Shown here one piece after another: positions 44,440-55,631 of a stretch of 64,000 nucleotides of DNA (within the stretch, counting starts at the first letter, position 1; the number at the start of each line of letters is the position of its first letter). Position numbers and translations under genes: made by a program. Under the pieces are notes generated by a model. That model was not told where the DNA came from and did no database searches. It saw only the letters and a program-made list of their open reading frames with translations. This DNA comes from Ianthella basta (taxonomy: Eukaryota; Porifera; Demospongiae; Verongiida; Ianthellidae), in NCBI GenBank assembly GCA_964019415.1, contig OZ025869.1:7893635-7957634 (forward strand). The letters run 5' to 3'.

Positions 44440-45720
44440 CTCCAATTCTTTCTAGCAGAAGTACAAGTGAAGGTGTGACCTACAGAAGACACAATGGACC
44501 ACTTGTTGGATCAACAACTTCACACAGAGAGGCAAAATGCCTCACAAAATGTCTAACTACTAAACAATATGGTTCATTACTACAGCTGCCTACAATTTAC
44601 TGCTAATGACTCCAAATGACTCAACATGTGTTACAAGCCATCTTAACTTGCTCCATCTATACCAATAGGCTAAGGAAGGAGAGGCCTGAGGCCAATAGTA
44701 GCCCCTGCTAGATCCACCTTGAGTACAGCCCCTTCACATGCAGGCTACTAGCTACCATTCAAAGCTCCAGCTAGGGCACGGGTTCACCCACCTACAGCAC
44801 CACGTGTGTTGGATGCACTACGGCAATACAGTATAAGAGCACTCACCAGTTGGAGAGGTGTTGGGCTGAGGCGCTAGGGAGGGAGGAGTGAAGAGGTGTT
44901 GGCTGCTACTGTCGGCCGTCGCGTGAGGAAGTAGCGGAGAGTTGTAGCTGTTGGTAGTCGGCGGAGGAGGCGCGGCGGTAAGGAGGGAGGAGTGTGAAGG
45001 TGTTGAGCGGGACGGTGAACGGGGGAAACCAGACGTTGCTAATGGACGGAGTGTTGGAGGAGCGAATACGTCGAGGAGTCAGTTGGATGCGGGAGGCTAG
45101 TGGCGCGAGACTGAGCCGTAGGGGTGTGGGCTGGATGTGTTGGTCGCGGAGGAGGCGAGCCGTTAAGGAGGAAGGAGTGTTGTGGTGTTCAGCTGGACGG
45201 CGCTGCTGGTGACGGTGGAACGAACAGTGTGAATTTCGAGCGAGGCTGCTATCAACTGTTAACTGAGTGCTGAAGAGACGCAGCGCTTCCTCTGTAGCTG
45301 GAGTGCGTACAGAAAGGTGTAAGTTGCGAGGCTGCTGTTAACTGTTAACCTGGTGTTGAAGGGGCGCAATGCTTCCTCTGTCGGAGGAGTGTGCACGGGA
45401 AGGTGTCAGTTGGCTGAGCTGGTACAAGAGAGACTGGACAGTCAGTGGTTGGGCGCTATTAAAAGGCGGTGGAGAGAGAGTGACCTGCATGAAAGATGGG
45501 GAAAGGTTTGTAGCTAAATGAGCAGTTGAAGCAGCTAGAAACTACGGGACTTAGCTAACTACTTGACAGCCATTAGCTAGCTAGTGAACTGTAGCTAGAT
45601 TTGCACACTTCAACGCTTCCTAAACAGCAAACAAGCCACTCCGCACAAACCACTTGCAAAAGGACTTACCTCCACTACACACCTGGCAGGCCCAGGGCTG
45701 CCCGGCCGGTAGAGAACAAC
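44440..45720 (-). promoter_or_regulatory. 5' region of ROCO gene 1: UTR intron with tandem repeats
   Basis: A strong acceptor (TTCTGCTAG, exon from 44451) lies 12 bases above the ATG. A strong donor (GGAG|GTAAGT, exon end 45670) lies 1.2 kb further upstream, consistent with a non-coding first exon. The intron contains ~100-bp tandem units (GGAGGGAGGAGTG blocks at 44880-45180; AACTGTTAAC-containing blocks at 45255-45440) and is GC-rich, so promoter activity is possible. Confidence 0.45.
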
Positions 45721-46917
45721 TCAAACAAACTCGACTATAACTCTATCTCTAGCACTGACTGTGACAACTGAACAACTCAAAGAAACTCCACTAAACTCCT
45801 GTATTCTTGGGCGTGTACCGCTGACTACTATAGCAACGAAAAACGCGCCACACCCATATGGCCATATCCGGCAACGCGCGAATGACGTCACCATCACCAG
45901 TGCACATGAATGTACAGCAGTGACTGCAGTGTCCTTCAGTGGTACACACAACAGTGTCACAGGTTGTAACTACTGGAGTTCATTCTGAGTGCTCTCCAGT
46001 GTGTGCTCAAACACCTCCATGCACCTTCTGCAGCAGAGACAAGTGGTCGTAGCTAGTCAGCCAACATCTGCATGAGGGTGGGCAGGACAGCCAACATCTG
46101 AGGGTGGGCAGGACAGGATGGGAGTAGCCTTGCCCACTAGACCGTCCTGTAAGTGCCCGCTAGCTATAGCCTACAGTACTGTACTAGCAGGCCAGACTAG
46201 ATGGAGTGTGTACATGTGTAGGATGAAATAGCTACTCTTGTGTTAGATGGAGGTCCCCTTAACTCTGAAGCTATGAAAAGTGACAGTCATGGGTTGTTAC
46301 GAGATATTATATGCACGACAATTGATTCAGTGACAGCCACGTCCACATTAATGGACAAGCATGGGGACTTTCCCTGATGTTGCACTATAATTATCAAAAA
46401 GCAAAGTCTGTACATGTAAGCCATACATGTGCACAGTCATGTGGACCAAACATACTTTGGTGACTCTACACTTAGTGACTGGTCCATGTCACTGTGACTG
46501 TCACCTGTATGGTTTAGGGAGTCCAACATACTTTGGTGCAATGTCATACGTAGAAGTCCCTCTTTAGTCTAGAACTCAGTACCAGACATTCCTGCATTAT
46601 GGGCACTCCCTCCTCTTGGGGTTCACCTTCCAACATGGTCTGGCCCGCTAGACCCAACTCCTCATTATCGAGTGGTGGTGGAAGAGGAGATGTGAAGTTG
46701 GGTCTAGCGAGCCAGACTACTTTCAACATGGTCTCCTTTTTCATCTGTCTCCACAGCTAACAGACACAACACATTGAGGTACAATCTGAAGGCCTAAACA
46801 TTGTAGAATATACCATTATTTCCAAAGAGTGCGCATTATAAACTGCTCAGTACAGTCTGAGGGCTTACACTATAAATTCAATTTTAAAAGAGTTTGAACT
46901 ATACACCGTTCAGGATT
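45721..46917. other. Gene-poor stretch with a hairpin MITE
   Basis: No coding signal is evident. 46074-46120 contains a short direct repeat (GTGGGCAGGACAG). 46639-46715 is a hairpin with arms TCTGGCCCGCTAGACCCAAC and GTTGGGTCTAGCGAGCCAGA, related in core (GCTAGACCC) to the MITEs at 40752 and 61373. Confidence 0.5.
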
Positions 46918-46933
46918 TCACCAAAAGGGACAC

Positions 46934-46944
46934 CTGTGTGTGTA

Positions 46945-47025
<81 letters not shown>

Positions 47026-47027
47026 AC
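46934..47027. repeat. (GT)n microsatellite next to the last mTOR exon
   Basis: A GT run to about 47022 follows the acceptor-side bases of the CPFW exon. On the coding strand it forms the CA-rich end of the last intron. Confidence 0.9.
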
Positions 47028-47149
47028 GTACAAAAAGACAGGTGAGAAAGAGATATTTCACTCCAACATTAACTAAGTCACTAAGTCAGTGAGTGACTTG
47101 TACAGCATGCATGAAGAGGAGTACTGTAACACACACTACACTAACAGCA

Positions 47150-47612
47150 GCTGGAGAAAGGAGAGGGAGGGGCAGAGGGGGAGGGGTGGGAGGGGCAGAG
47201 GGGAAGGGGTGGGAGGGGCAGAGGAGGAGGGGTGGGAGGAGCAGAGGGGGAGGGGTGGGAGGGGCAGAGGGGGGAGGGATGGGAGTGGCAGAGGGGGAGG
47301 GGTGGGAGGAGCCGGAGGGGCAGAGATGGAGGGATGAGAGGGGCAGAGGGGGGTGGGAGGGGCAGAGGAGGGGTGAGGTGGGAGGAGCCGGAGGGGCAGA
47401 GATGGAGAGATGAGAGGGGCAGAGGGGCAGAGGGGAGGGGTGGGAGGGGCAGGGGGGAGGGGTGGAAGGGACAGAGGGGGAGGAGCCGGAGGGGCAGAGA
47501 TGGAGGGATGAGAGGGGCAGAGGGGGGGTGGGAGGAGCCGGAGGGGCAGAGATGGAGAGATGAGAGGGGCAGAGGGGGAGGGGTGGGAGGGGCAGAGGAG
47601 GAGGGAGGTGTA
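47150..47612. repeat. Purine-rich minisatellite (GGGGCAGAGG / GGAGGGGTGG)
   Basis: Interleaved units of GGGAGGGGCAGAGG and GGAGCCGGAGGGGCAGAGAT form ~460 bp of nearly all-purine DNA. A related block follows at 47925-48140. The long Gly/Arg- and Pro/Ser-rich frames in both directions are artefacts. It lies within an intron of the mTOR fragment. Confidence 0.9.
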
Positions 47613-48429
47613 ACACACACTACACTAACTACTTGGCACCAGCTAATGACCAACTACCCAGTGTACACTCAGTGTACATCTCCCTCCTCCCCCCTCCCAC
47701 ACACATCAACACACAAGGGGACCACACACTCACCATCCGATGTAGCACTGGCAGAGGTTCTCATGTGAAGTGGCTTGATCAATCAGCAGCTGCACTTGAC
47801 GACACACATCAATGCCCTTCTCATGGAGGAAGTCGTTACCTGAGGAACAGGAAGCAGGTCATGTGATGAAGGACAGGTCACCATGGCAACAACTGACTAT
47901 ACTTATCCCTGGAGGGAGGGGCAACGGGGGTGGAGTAGGGAGGGGCAGAGGGAGAGTTGGGGGAAGTAGGGAGGGGCAGAGGGAGAGTTGGGGGAAGTAG
48001 GGAGGGGCAGAGGGACAGTTGGGGGAAGTAGGGATGGATACGGGTAGATGGATACGCACGAGGAGGGGCAGAGAGGGAGGGGAAGAAGAGGGAGGGGCAG
48101 AGAGGAGGCTGAGGAGGAGGGGAGGAAAGAGTGGCAGAGGCCAGGGAAGCAAAAAGTTTGGGGCAATGGGAGTGGCCAATGTACGGCCACTCACATACTC
48201 AAGCACTCACACACTCCACTCACTGAGGAAGTGGCTTGTACGTTTTAGCAAGAGTCCAACAGGAATGCAAGGTGGGGCTAGGGGACTCCTTCAGCAGCTC
48301 CACTCCAAGCTGACACAACTTGGTTGGGGTAGGGATGGACACACACAGGCGGACACACAATGCAGACACAAATGGAATGTCACATACCTATCTATTGTAC
48401 AGTGAAGGAAACACACACAATTATACACC

Positions 48430-48815
48430 ACACACAGGACATGAGGTAAACACTACACTCACATACACACACCGTGTGGAGTGACACTGGACCAGACCAC
48501 ACCACACACAGGACATGAGGTAAACACTACACTCACATACACACACCGTGTGGAGTGACACTGGACCAGACCACACCACACCACACACAGGACATGAGGT
48601 AAACACTACACTCACATACACACACCGTGTGGAGTGACACTGGACCAGACCACACCACACACAGGACATGAGGTAAACACTACACTCACACACACACACC
48701 GTGTGGAGTGACACTGGACCAGACCACACTACACACAGGACATGAGGTAAACACTACACTCACATACACACACCGTGTGGAGTGACACTGGACCAGACCA
48801 CACCACACACAGTAC
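48430..48815. repeat. 74-bp tandem repeat, five units
   Basis: The unit starts GGACATGAGGTAAACACTAC and ends ACTGGACCAGACC plus a CACACCACACACA tail. It occurs at about 48437, 48511, 48590, 48664 and 48738. Identity between units is very high, with one 5-bp CACCA insertion. Frames over it are artefacts. Confidence 0.9.
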
Positions 48816-49267
48816 ACAAGCACACAGGACAAAAGTACATACTTTGAGTTTAAAAACTCACACTTTTAAGTTGTTGAATGACCTTGTTCATACGATGGCT
48901 GGTTGTCATACGCTTCTGATATGCTTACACATTTCCACCTCTAAGTTGTTGAATGACCTTGTAACTGCAAGTCGGCTGTGTGGTTTCTGTATTGACATGC
49001 TCCATTTGTGGTTGTACCACTGGCAGCTCCAAAGGTATGCAAAAGCTACCACTCACTGCAGAAACACAACAAGAATACACCCCACATATAACAGGTGCCT
49101 ATATTGATTACAACATAGGAAGTAGTTTGTAGAGTCTCAATGGTATTGTCTACATCAAGCTTAAGGCACAGGTGCGACATGTCCTAGGGGAACAAGGCAA
49201 CTTCTCAGGGTGCCATTATAATTTATAGTGTACAATGCATGCACAGTGAGCAAATGTAACGTGCATA

Positions 49268-49443
49268 CAGTGGCCCTGCTAAACGATCACCTCTATAAAA
49301 CGACCACCTTAGAAATAAGACCGCTTTGGTTTAGTCCCATATCCATGTACACATGCATTGTTTGATTGTAAAAGTAAGACCACTTTGAAAATAAGACCAC
49401 TTCTCATGGCCCAGATGGTGGTCTTATTTCTGAGGTTCCACTG
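49268..49443. mobile_element. pogo-like MITE, 176 bp, TA target duplication
   Basis: The ends CAGTGGCCCTGC and, in reverse complement, CAGTGGAACCTC are flanked by TA on both sides (49266-49267 and 49444-49445). Inside, words such as AAAACGACCACC and AAATAAGACCAC occur in inverted and direct arrangement. TA duplications with CAGTnGAACCTC-like ends are typical of pogo/Tigger-derived MITEs. Confidence 0.7.
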
Positions 49444-50012
49444 TATATGGGAATACAATACAGTGTACACACCCTTATGTAAGATACATTGCTTCCTGCA
49501 TTGTGCACTACACATGTGGTCCTCAGCCTCATGTAACATACTCTGGAGGTCTGTTTCTACTGCACTAACACATGTTCCAAACCACTGTAGCTCACATGGG
49601 TGGTGTCTAATTTTCTACTATGTAGCAACTAGCGCAATTACTCCTTTTGCTCAGGTGATGTTGATCGAACCTCTGCAACTGCCGCTGGTGATCTATTTCT
49701 ACCAGTGACTACTGCATTCACACCACCAGCACATGTGCTGTACTGTCGTAATGTAACTTGTACTGTGTGTGGTGGTGGTGGTGGTGGTGGTGGTGGTGGT
49801 GGGGGCACAGTGTAGGCATATTATACAATGCACAAGGTGGTCCAAGGTAAGGAAACATATACACTCCTTCAGTTGGCAACAAAAGGCCAACAAACGTGGT
49901 ATGAACTTGGGAAAGCGTTGAGATGGTGAAGGCAGGGATGAAATTTGGTTAAAGGTGATTTCTTGCATCTTTACAATTGCCACAATATGTATCTAAGGGA
50001 TACGGCAGAGAT

Positions 50013-50290
50013 GGTAGTTTCTTTGTTCAGGAGCTCATCCATCAGTTTTCTATACCAGTCAACATGAAACATGGCACACATACTGTGGGTGGTCTAAGGT
50101 GGTTGGTGACTCTGCCACTGGCCTCCTTTAGACAAAACGTACCGACACAATGAACTTGTGCCCATGGAGATTACGGAGCTAGTCTATGGAAACGTGTCAA
50201 TCATCACACGTAGATGATTTTGATTTGTCACACACTCAAATTGCAGGTAACAGGCTGGGAACCCACCCTAAGGGCAAATATTCGTCAAGT
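50013..50290 (+). repeat. Dispersed repeat related to 57520-57750
   Basis: The words TAAGGTGGTTGGTGACTCTG, CCACTGGCCTCCTTTAGAC and GGGAACCCACCCTAAGGGC match the counterpart inside the Harbinger element (CTAAGGTGGTTAGTGCCTTC, CCACTGGACTCCTTTAAAC, GGGAACCCACCCAAAGGGC). The rest is diverged. The type is unknown. Confidence 0.6.
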
Positions 50291-51459
50291 AACTGTACAA
50301 AGACATTCATTACAATTATAACAGTTAGAGTACATGTGTACAGCTACCTATTGCAATGGTGAGACCTCCCATCACTGGTGTATACAGGACACACAGAGAA
50401 TTATAGAAAGGGGAGTAAATTTTGAGCGTACAAAACAGAACTTGATCTGTTTTGTACAACTGAAGAAAGCCCTTTTTGGGGCTGAAACGTCTTGAAGTTA
50501 AGAAACAGTGTGCCACGTCAGGGGTGGATCCGGCCAACCCTTGAGGGAGGGGGCTGAGTGCTTTTTATTAGCTATTGTGCAATCACATTATGACGTACAT
50601 AATTAAAATGGCTGCCGGCGACCAGAACTAAAGAGAACTTAATTCAGATCCCTGTGCAGTCACACCAGACTCTATGTAGCTTAAACCAGCTCCTATAAGG
50701 TTGTTTAGATGATTTAGGCCATTAAATTCTGTTGGATGTACACTTTAGTGAAATTTGCTAAGAAAAGTGTTTCAGATCTGAGCCAAGAAGGGAGGCTCAA
50801 GCCCCCTAAGCCCCCCCCCCCCCAGATCCGTCCTTGCACATATTATATACGCTCACAATTTACTCCCCTTTTCTATATATGGATGTGGTATGAACCTCAA
50901 CTTTAACACACATGCTGTATTGCCCTTCCTACTGCAGTGGTCAATGTCATTGCCCACCACTCTGTTCACATGCTGTAGTCAATAGCAGGCCAGGTCAGTA
51001 GGAAGACAATAGAGAATGCTCTATAAATACCAGTGGCTGGTACAAACTATACAAGATGGGGTTAGTGTATTTCACAGCACACGAGACACACCAACACACA
51101 CTGCATGGAAAGAGTGTGTTTGGGGGACACACACACACACCGTGGGAAGGGATAACACCCGTTGTGTGTAATAGAGTGGGTGTTTATATTCATTACAGCA
51201 TGGGGAATAGCAAACACAGCACTTAATGCCCACGCACCAGTCTGTGTTTGGGAAAGACACACAACATGTTAAATATACAGAAAGTACCAAACACACACAG
51301 CACTAGGAGGGGGCGGGGCCAACACTGTGAGGAGTGCAGGGGGACCATTTGAACAGTGAACTGGACTCACATGAGCACTAACAGGTGAACATGGGAAATG
51401 GTAGAGGAGAGGAGAGGGAGGGGGAAGGGCAAGGGAGACACAGGAAAAAAGTACGCATT

Positions 51460-52010
51460 TCCCAGTATGGGATTGTTATGAAACCCATTATTTGGAAATC
51501 CCAATAGTGGGTTTAACTGTTAGCTCTACAAATTCCCATGTTCCGATTTAATGGGAAATATCAAATACACACCAAGTGACTTGAGCATCCTGTGAATCAT
51601 GCATTTCCCATCCTGTGTATTGTATACCGATAATGGGTTTTAACCACATTTCACATCATGTGAATTCACAGGAAAATAGTATACATTTCCCATGATGGGT
51701 ATTGTATGCTGCAATGATGGGTTTATCTTATATTCTGTACAGCATTGATTATGTATAATTCCCATGATGGGAAAAGCAAACCCACCAACGTGTTCTTTCA
51801 TATCAGGAATTATACAATTCCTGTGATGGGTATTGTGCCATATGATGATGGGTTATACTTCGTTTGCTACAGCCATGTTCTATGCAATATACCCATGATG
51901 GGAATTGCATGCAATTCCCATCATGGGAAACGAGAACACATAATTGTGTGAATAATATAGTCTGAATAGTGCAGTTCCCATAATGGTTACTGTGCAGTGA
52001 TGGTGGTTTA
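51460..52010. repeat. Array of CCCAT/ATGGG palindromes, block 1
   Basis: Degenerate units of roughly 70-100 bp each centre on imperfect palindromes such as TTCCCATGATGGGAA, AATTCCCATCATGGGAAA or ACCCATGATGGG. A related block lies at 54140-54600. No coding is apparent. Confidence 0.7.
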
Positions 52011-52019
52011 TTATTTGTT

Positions 52020-53010
52020 TAGTACAGCATGTAATATGTATAATATCCATGTTAACTGAAAGCGAGTTGGCAACTTGCTTGCAAACAAGCTAAAGTGAGC
52101 CGGCAGTTAATGGCTCAGAATCAGCTATAGCTATTGGGGCAGCTATGCAGGACATGCAATCTCCGACATCTTCAGTGTTTTCAAGTGCGCAGTGCTGAGA
52201 GAGAAGCGCCGCAACCAATGGTGAGTTGGACAGGAGTACAGGTGGAAGAGGCAGAATCGGCAAAGCAACAGGGATGATAGAAACCATAGGCATGAAGGCA
52301 ATGGAAACAGGACTTGAGCTGGGTCAAATGGAAGTATACAATTGCAATGTATGCATATACATTGTGCACATGTGCATGCAGCTGTGCACAGCTAATATAC
52401 TGCAAGTCATGGACTTCGCAAGACAGGCCTAGGAATGTCACAATTGCAAGCATTTCCATAACCATAGCTACAGAAATGTCCCTTTCCTTAGTAAGCCATC
52501 ACACATATAGGTGGAACTGCTTGTGTTGCTGATCGTACAGCATGTACATATGCATAGCTAGCTGTTATGCATAAAACCCAGTGGGGCCGAATTGGCATAA
52601 AATTTCCATAGAGAATTAACTATACTTAAGTATAAACCGCGAAATTTTATTGTCTATAGCAGCTCGATGAACAGTCTACAGTAGTTTTTCATGCAGTTGA
52701 CACAGTTTGTAGGGGATGTCCGATATCACACCATACCCGAGTATAGGTAGCTGGCTACCAAGGGTTTTCAGGCACTTGATGAATCTTACGTCATTCCTGG
52801 GACCCATATCCTGTTCCGGAAGTAGGTGCTAATCATATCAACCTTAAAAGGCTACTTCGTGCTTGCTGACAAGATTTCTGTACTGTGACTGATAACAGGG
52901 GGGTAGAAGACGGAATTATGTATACGTATTGTGTAGATTGGCTTAATTAAATTTTGCACAAACAGCGTGGCAGCCATTTTCGAGGTCACGAATAGTCACA
53001 CATTATGACG
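52020..53010. other. Gene-poor stretch
   Basis: A 67-codon minus-strand frame (52090-52293) with ALPILPLPPVLLSNSPLVAA and a plus-strand frame over the same bases both look somewhat coding-like, but neither has clear splice partners or a recognised domain. The rest shows nothing. Confidence 0.3.
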
Positions 53011-53020
53011 TCATTCTTAC

Positions 53021-53371
53021 TTGCGCATGTGCAGAGATTTGCATCTTCGAAAAAGGGGTGAATTGTTAGAGAGAACAAGAACACCCGTTGATGTCGACGA
53101 GACGCATATGGGTGGCTACGGATTTTGCTGTGCATTGGCAGTAGATGCTGTTCAAGCGGGAAGGCTGCAGCCAGCGGCAACATCCTCTTCTAGAGGGCCA
53201 GGAACAGCACGAGCAGAAGACGAGGGTGCGCGTGCATGGCCACGTATTCGGCTGAGCGTTGGCAGTAGTACTGCTTCGAACGGGAATTCTGCAGCCAGCA
53301 ACACCACCTTCTACTTACTAAAGGGTCAGGAAACAGCACAAGCAGAAGACGACGGAGGTGGCCTCAATCAG
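53021..53371 (+). CDS. Possible exon with an internal ~120-bp duplication
   Basis: The frame from 53021 is open to a strong donor (AATCAG|GTAAGT) at 53371. Two internal units (about 53110-53225 and 53240-53350) are repeats of each other (TTGGCAGTAG, CTGCAGCCAG, AGGAACAGCACGAGCAGAAG / AGGAAACAGCACAAGCAGAA). I do not recognise the protein and found no following exon, so this may be a first coding exon or only a repeat that happens to be open. Confidence 0.3.
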
Positions 53372-54022
53372 GTAAGTAAGCAATTGGATCTTGAAACATG
53401 GAATTTGACCGTGCTATACTATTCCCTTCTCTTGAATTGCTCTTTGGAATAGTTGAAGAGACAAAGAACAGTTTGTCTGGTGTGTCACTGAGGCAAACAG
53501 AAGAAGCTCAAGTGTTTTAAACAAGTCTACAAACTCATGCTTGTTAACCCCCCATTTTCATTTACATGTATGTGTTATGGTAAGTTTTTATGCTAAACCC
53601 ACCATCTGTTTTTTGTGCTGAATCTACTATGTATTGTGTACTGGGTTTTGACCAATATAGATCCCGTTGCCATGGTAATGTGCATCTAAACGATGATTCT
53701 AAATCGCAGAGAAGCTTCGCGCGTGATTATAAATCCCGTAGACGTACGTGGCGGGCAGAGTGCGCGTGAAGTGTATAATGACGTCATCACTGCCATTTTG
53801 TATCTGCTGTTTTTCCTTCAGTTCTCGCCGAATGGCCTCCCTACGAAGCAGGAGTAAGGGCAGACGATGAAGGAGTGTAACGAGAAAGATTACGGGTGCC
53901 GTAAAGTTTTTTTATTGAGCTTCCGCATCGTCATCCATTGCCAATGACGCGGGCGTCGTCGAGAGGAGCTAGTGGAGAGGATTTTCATTGGATTAGTGAA
54001 CAGTGTTTGGATCTATACTACT

Positions 54023-54134
54023 TAAATGCCGACCAATCGGTGTCTGCGAAGATTTAGACCACTCAGCACTCGGGCGCTTCGCGCCCTCAAGCTTCGTGCT
54101 CTAAATCCCGCAGACACCTCTTGGGCGGCATTTA
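54023..54134. repeat. Long hairpin with GGGCGCTTCGCGCCC core
   Basis: The outer arms TAAATGCCGACCAATCGGTG and TCTTGGGCGGCATTTA pair imperfectly. The inner arms GTGTCTGCGAAGATTTAGA and TCTAAATCCCGCAGACAC pair well, and the core GGGCGC-TTC-GCGCCC forms a tight hairpin. It is probably a foldback MITE. Confidence 0.6.
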
Positions 54135-54139
54135 ACTAT

Positions 54140-54600
54140 TACTTACACCATGGGTAAAGTGAAGTATACGGCATTGCATGCAATGGGTTTTGTGCAAAAC
54201 CACTACATGTTGAGTGGGTTTGAGTAATTCACAGCATGTGAAGTGCATTAAACCCATGGTGGGTATTAACTGTGAACCCATCGTGGGAAATACACAACAT
54301 GTAATTTCAATAAAACCCACATTGTGTTGCACTGCATAATTACATGGCACAGTACTGTGTGTTTTGAAGAAAACCCACCATGGTATATAGTATGGTTATT
54401 ATGAAAATCACAGCATGGGTTATAGTAAATGTACATCATTGCAGCGCGGCACAGTACAGTGTGTTTTATACAAAACCCATCGTGTGTTGGGCACTGGGTT
54501 TTACTTAATTCCTGAAAACGGTTTCGGTTGCATGTTTTCAGTACTGTGAATTAGTGAAAAACCAAGGCGAGTATAATTCAAATCCCATTAAAAACACTGT
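54140..54600. repeat. Array of CCCAT/ATGGG palindromes, block 2
   Basis: Words such as AAACCCACCATGG, AAACCCATGGTGGG and AACCCATCGTGGGAAA recur at irregular 60-100 bp spacing, related to block 1 at 51460-52010. Confidence 0.65.
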
Positions 54601-54629
54601 ATGGGAAATTGAATATTTTTTCCTGTGTA

Positions 54630-55410
54630 AGGGGGACAGTTAAGGGGGACAGGTGAGGGGGACAGTTAAGGGGAACGAGTAAGGGGGACAGGTGAGGGGG
54701 ACAGGTAAGGGAGACAGGTAAGGAGGACAGGTGAGGGGGGCAGTTAAAGGGAATGGGTAAGGGGGACAGGTGAGGGGGACAGGTAAGGGGAACGGGTAAG
54801 GGGGACAGGTGGGGGGGACAGGTAAGGGGGACAGGTAAGGAGGACAGGTGAGGGGGACAGGCGAGGGGGACAGGTGAGGGGGACAGGTAAGGGGTACAGG
54901 TAAGGAGGACAGGTGAGGGGGACAGGTAAGGAGGACAGGTGAGGGGGACAGGTAAGGAGGACAGGTGAGGGGGACAGGTGAGGAGGACAGGTAAGGGGGA
55001 AAGGTAAAGAGGACAGGTGAGGGGGACAGGCGATGGGGAAAGGTGAGGGGGACGGGTAAGGGGGACAGGTGAGGGGACAGGCGAGGGGGACAGGTGAAGG
55101 GGGACAGGTAAGGGGAACAGGTGGGGGGGGACAAAGAGGGAGAAGGGTAAGGGGGACAGGTAAGGGGGACAGGTAAGGGGTACAGGTAATGGGGACAGGT
55201 AATGGGGACAGGTAAGGGGGACAGGTAAGGGGGATGGGTAAGGGGGATGGGTAAGGGGGATGGGTGGGGTGACAGGTGGGGGGACAGGTAAGGGGGACAG
55301 GTGAGGGGGGACAGGTGAGGGGACAAAGAGGGGGACAGGTAAGGGGAACAGGTGGGGGGAAAGGTGGGGGAACCGGTAAGGGGGGCAGGCGAGGGGGAAA
55401 TTTATATTGT
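54630..55410 (+). repeat. 13-bp minisatellite GGGGGACAGGTRA
   Basis: About 55-60 degenerate copies of GGGGGACAGGTAA or GGGGGACAGGTGA run for ~780 bp. The minus-strand Pro/Leu/Ser frames (up to 283 codons) are artefacts. The unit contains CAGGTAAG or CAGGTGAG, the animal 5' splice-site consensus, in nearly every copy. Confidence 0.95.
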
Positions 55411-55631
55411 GAACATTTCTGACTCCCATATTGACAGTGATCTACAAAATTTTTGGGTCACAAAAATTTACAATACACAGTAGATTAACATTGTGTTTAC
55501 ACTGGCACCCGGTTCCGGGCCAGCCCGGCACGGATTCCGGAACCGTGCCAGGAAGCGGTGCTGGCGTTTACACTGCTGATACGATACGAGTTACTATGCG
55601 TATCGCGGCGTTTTGTTTCTGTTCGATAAAG

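Larger units (their letters stand above)
39860..44500. repeat. Segmental duplication unit 1 (partner at 60500-64000)
   Basis: From GACGTCCGCTGCAGA onward (about 39880, partner about 60508), non-coding flank, last exon, introns and most of the first exon match the second unit at high identity over several kilobases. Differences concentrate in one interior exon (death domain versus CARD). The partner runs off the window end, so its length is not known. Confidence 0.85.
46918..48318 (-). pseudogene. MTOR: mTOR gene fragments: one FAT-region exon plus FATC exons
   Basis: Three minus-strand exons are recognisable. 48224-48318 encodes LGVELLKESPSPTLHSCWTL, resembling the start of the mTOR FAT region. 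47734-47839 encodes [16 protein letters not shown] and [13 protein letters not shown], the mTOR FATC domain. 46918-46933 completes it with CPFW and TGA after a CAG acceptor. Splice sites and phases fit for the last two. The ~1,100 residues between FAT start and FATC, including the kinase domain, are missing: only ~385 bp of purine-rich DNA separates the first two exons. This therefore looks like a deleted or partly duplicated gene, unless the assembly collapsed the locus. mTOR normally is the ~2,500-aa growth-control kinase. Confidence 0.75.
49100..51455. other. Gene-poor stretch with scattered repeats
   Basis: No exon is supported here. It contains the pogo-like MITE at 49268-49443, a (GGT)n tract at 49772-49800, a repeat at 50013-50290 related to 57520-57750, a 12-bp palindrome pair (TGTACAAAACAG / CTGTTTTGTACA) at 50426-50457, and a C-rich run at 50808-50822. 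Confidence 0.45.

Noticed and set aside
42127-44445. Start of ROCO gene 1 at 44445
   Set aside because: That codon is TTG. The first ATG is 44439, preceded by a strong acceptor in a likely 5' UTR exon, so 44439 was chosen.
47086-47768. Pro/Ser- and Gly/Arg-rich open frames of up to 178 codons
   Set aside because: They come from the all-purine minisatellite and are open in every frame without a start context or splice partner.
48421-48729. Cys-rich minus-strand protein of 102 codons
   Set aside because: It is a translation of the 74-bp tandem repeat. Frame openness follows from the repeat.
54578-55429. 283-codon Pro/Leu/Ser minus-strand frame
   Set aside because: It is the reverse complement of the 13-bp minisatellite. 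The unit is not a multiple of three but lacks stops in all minus frames.
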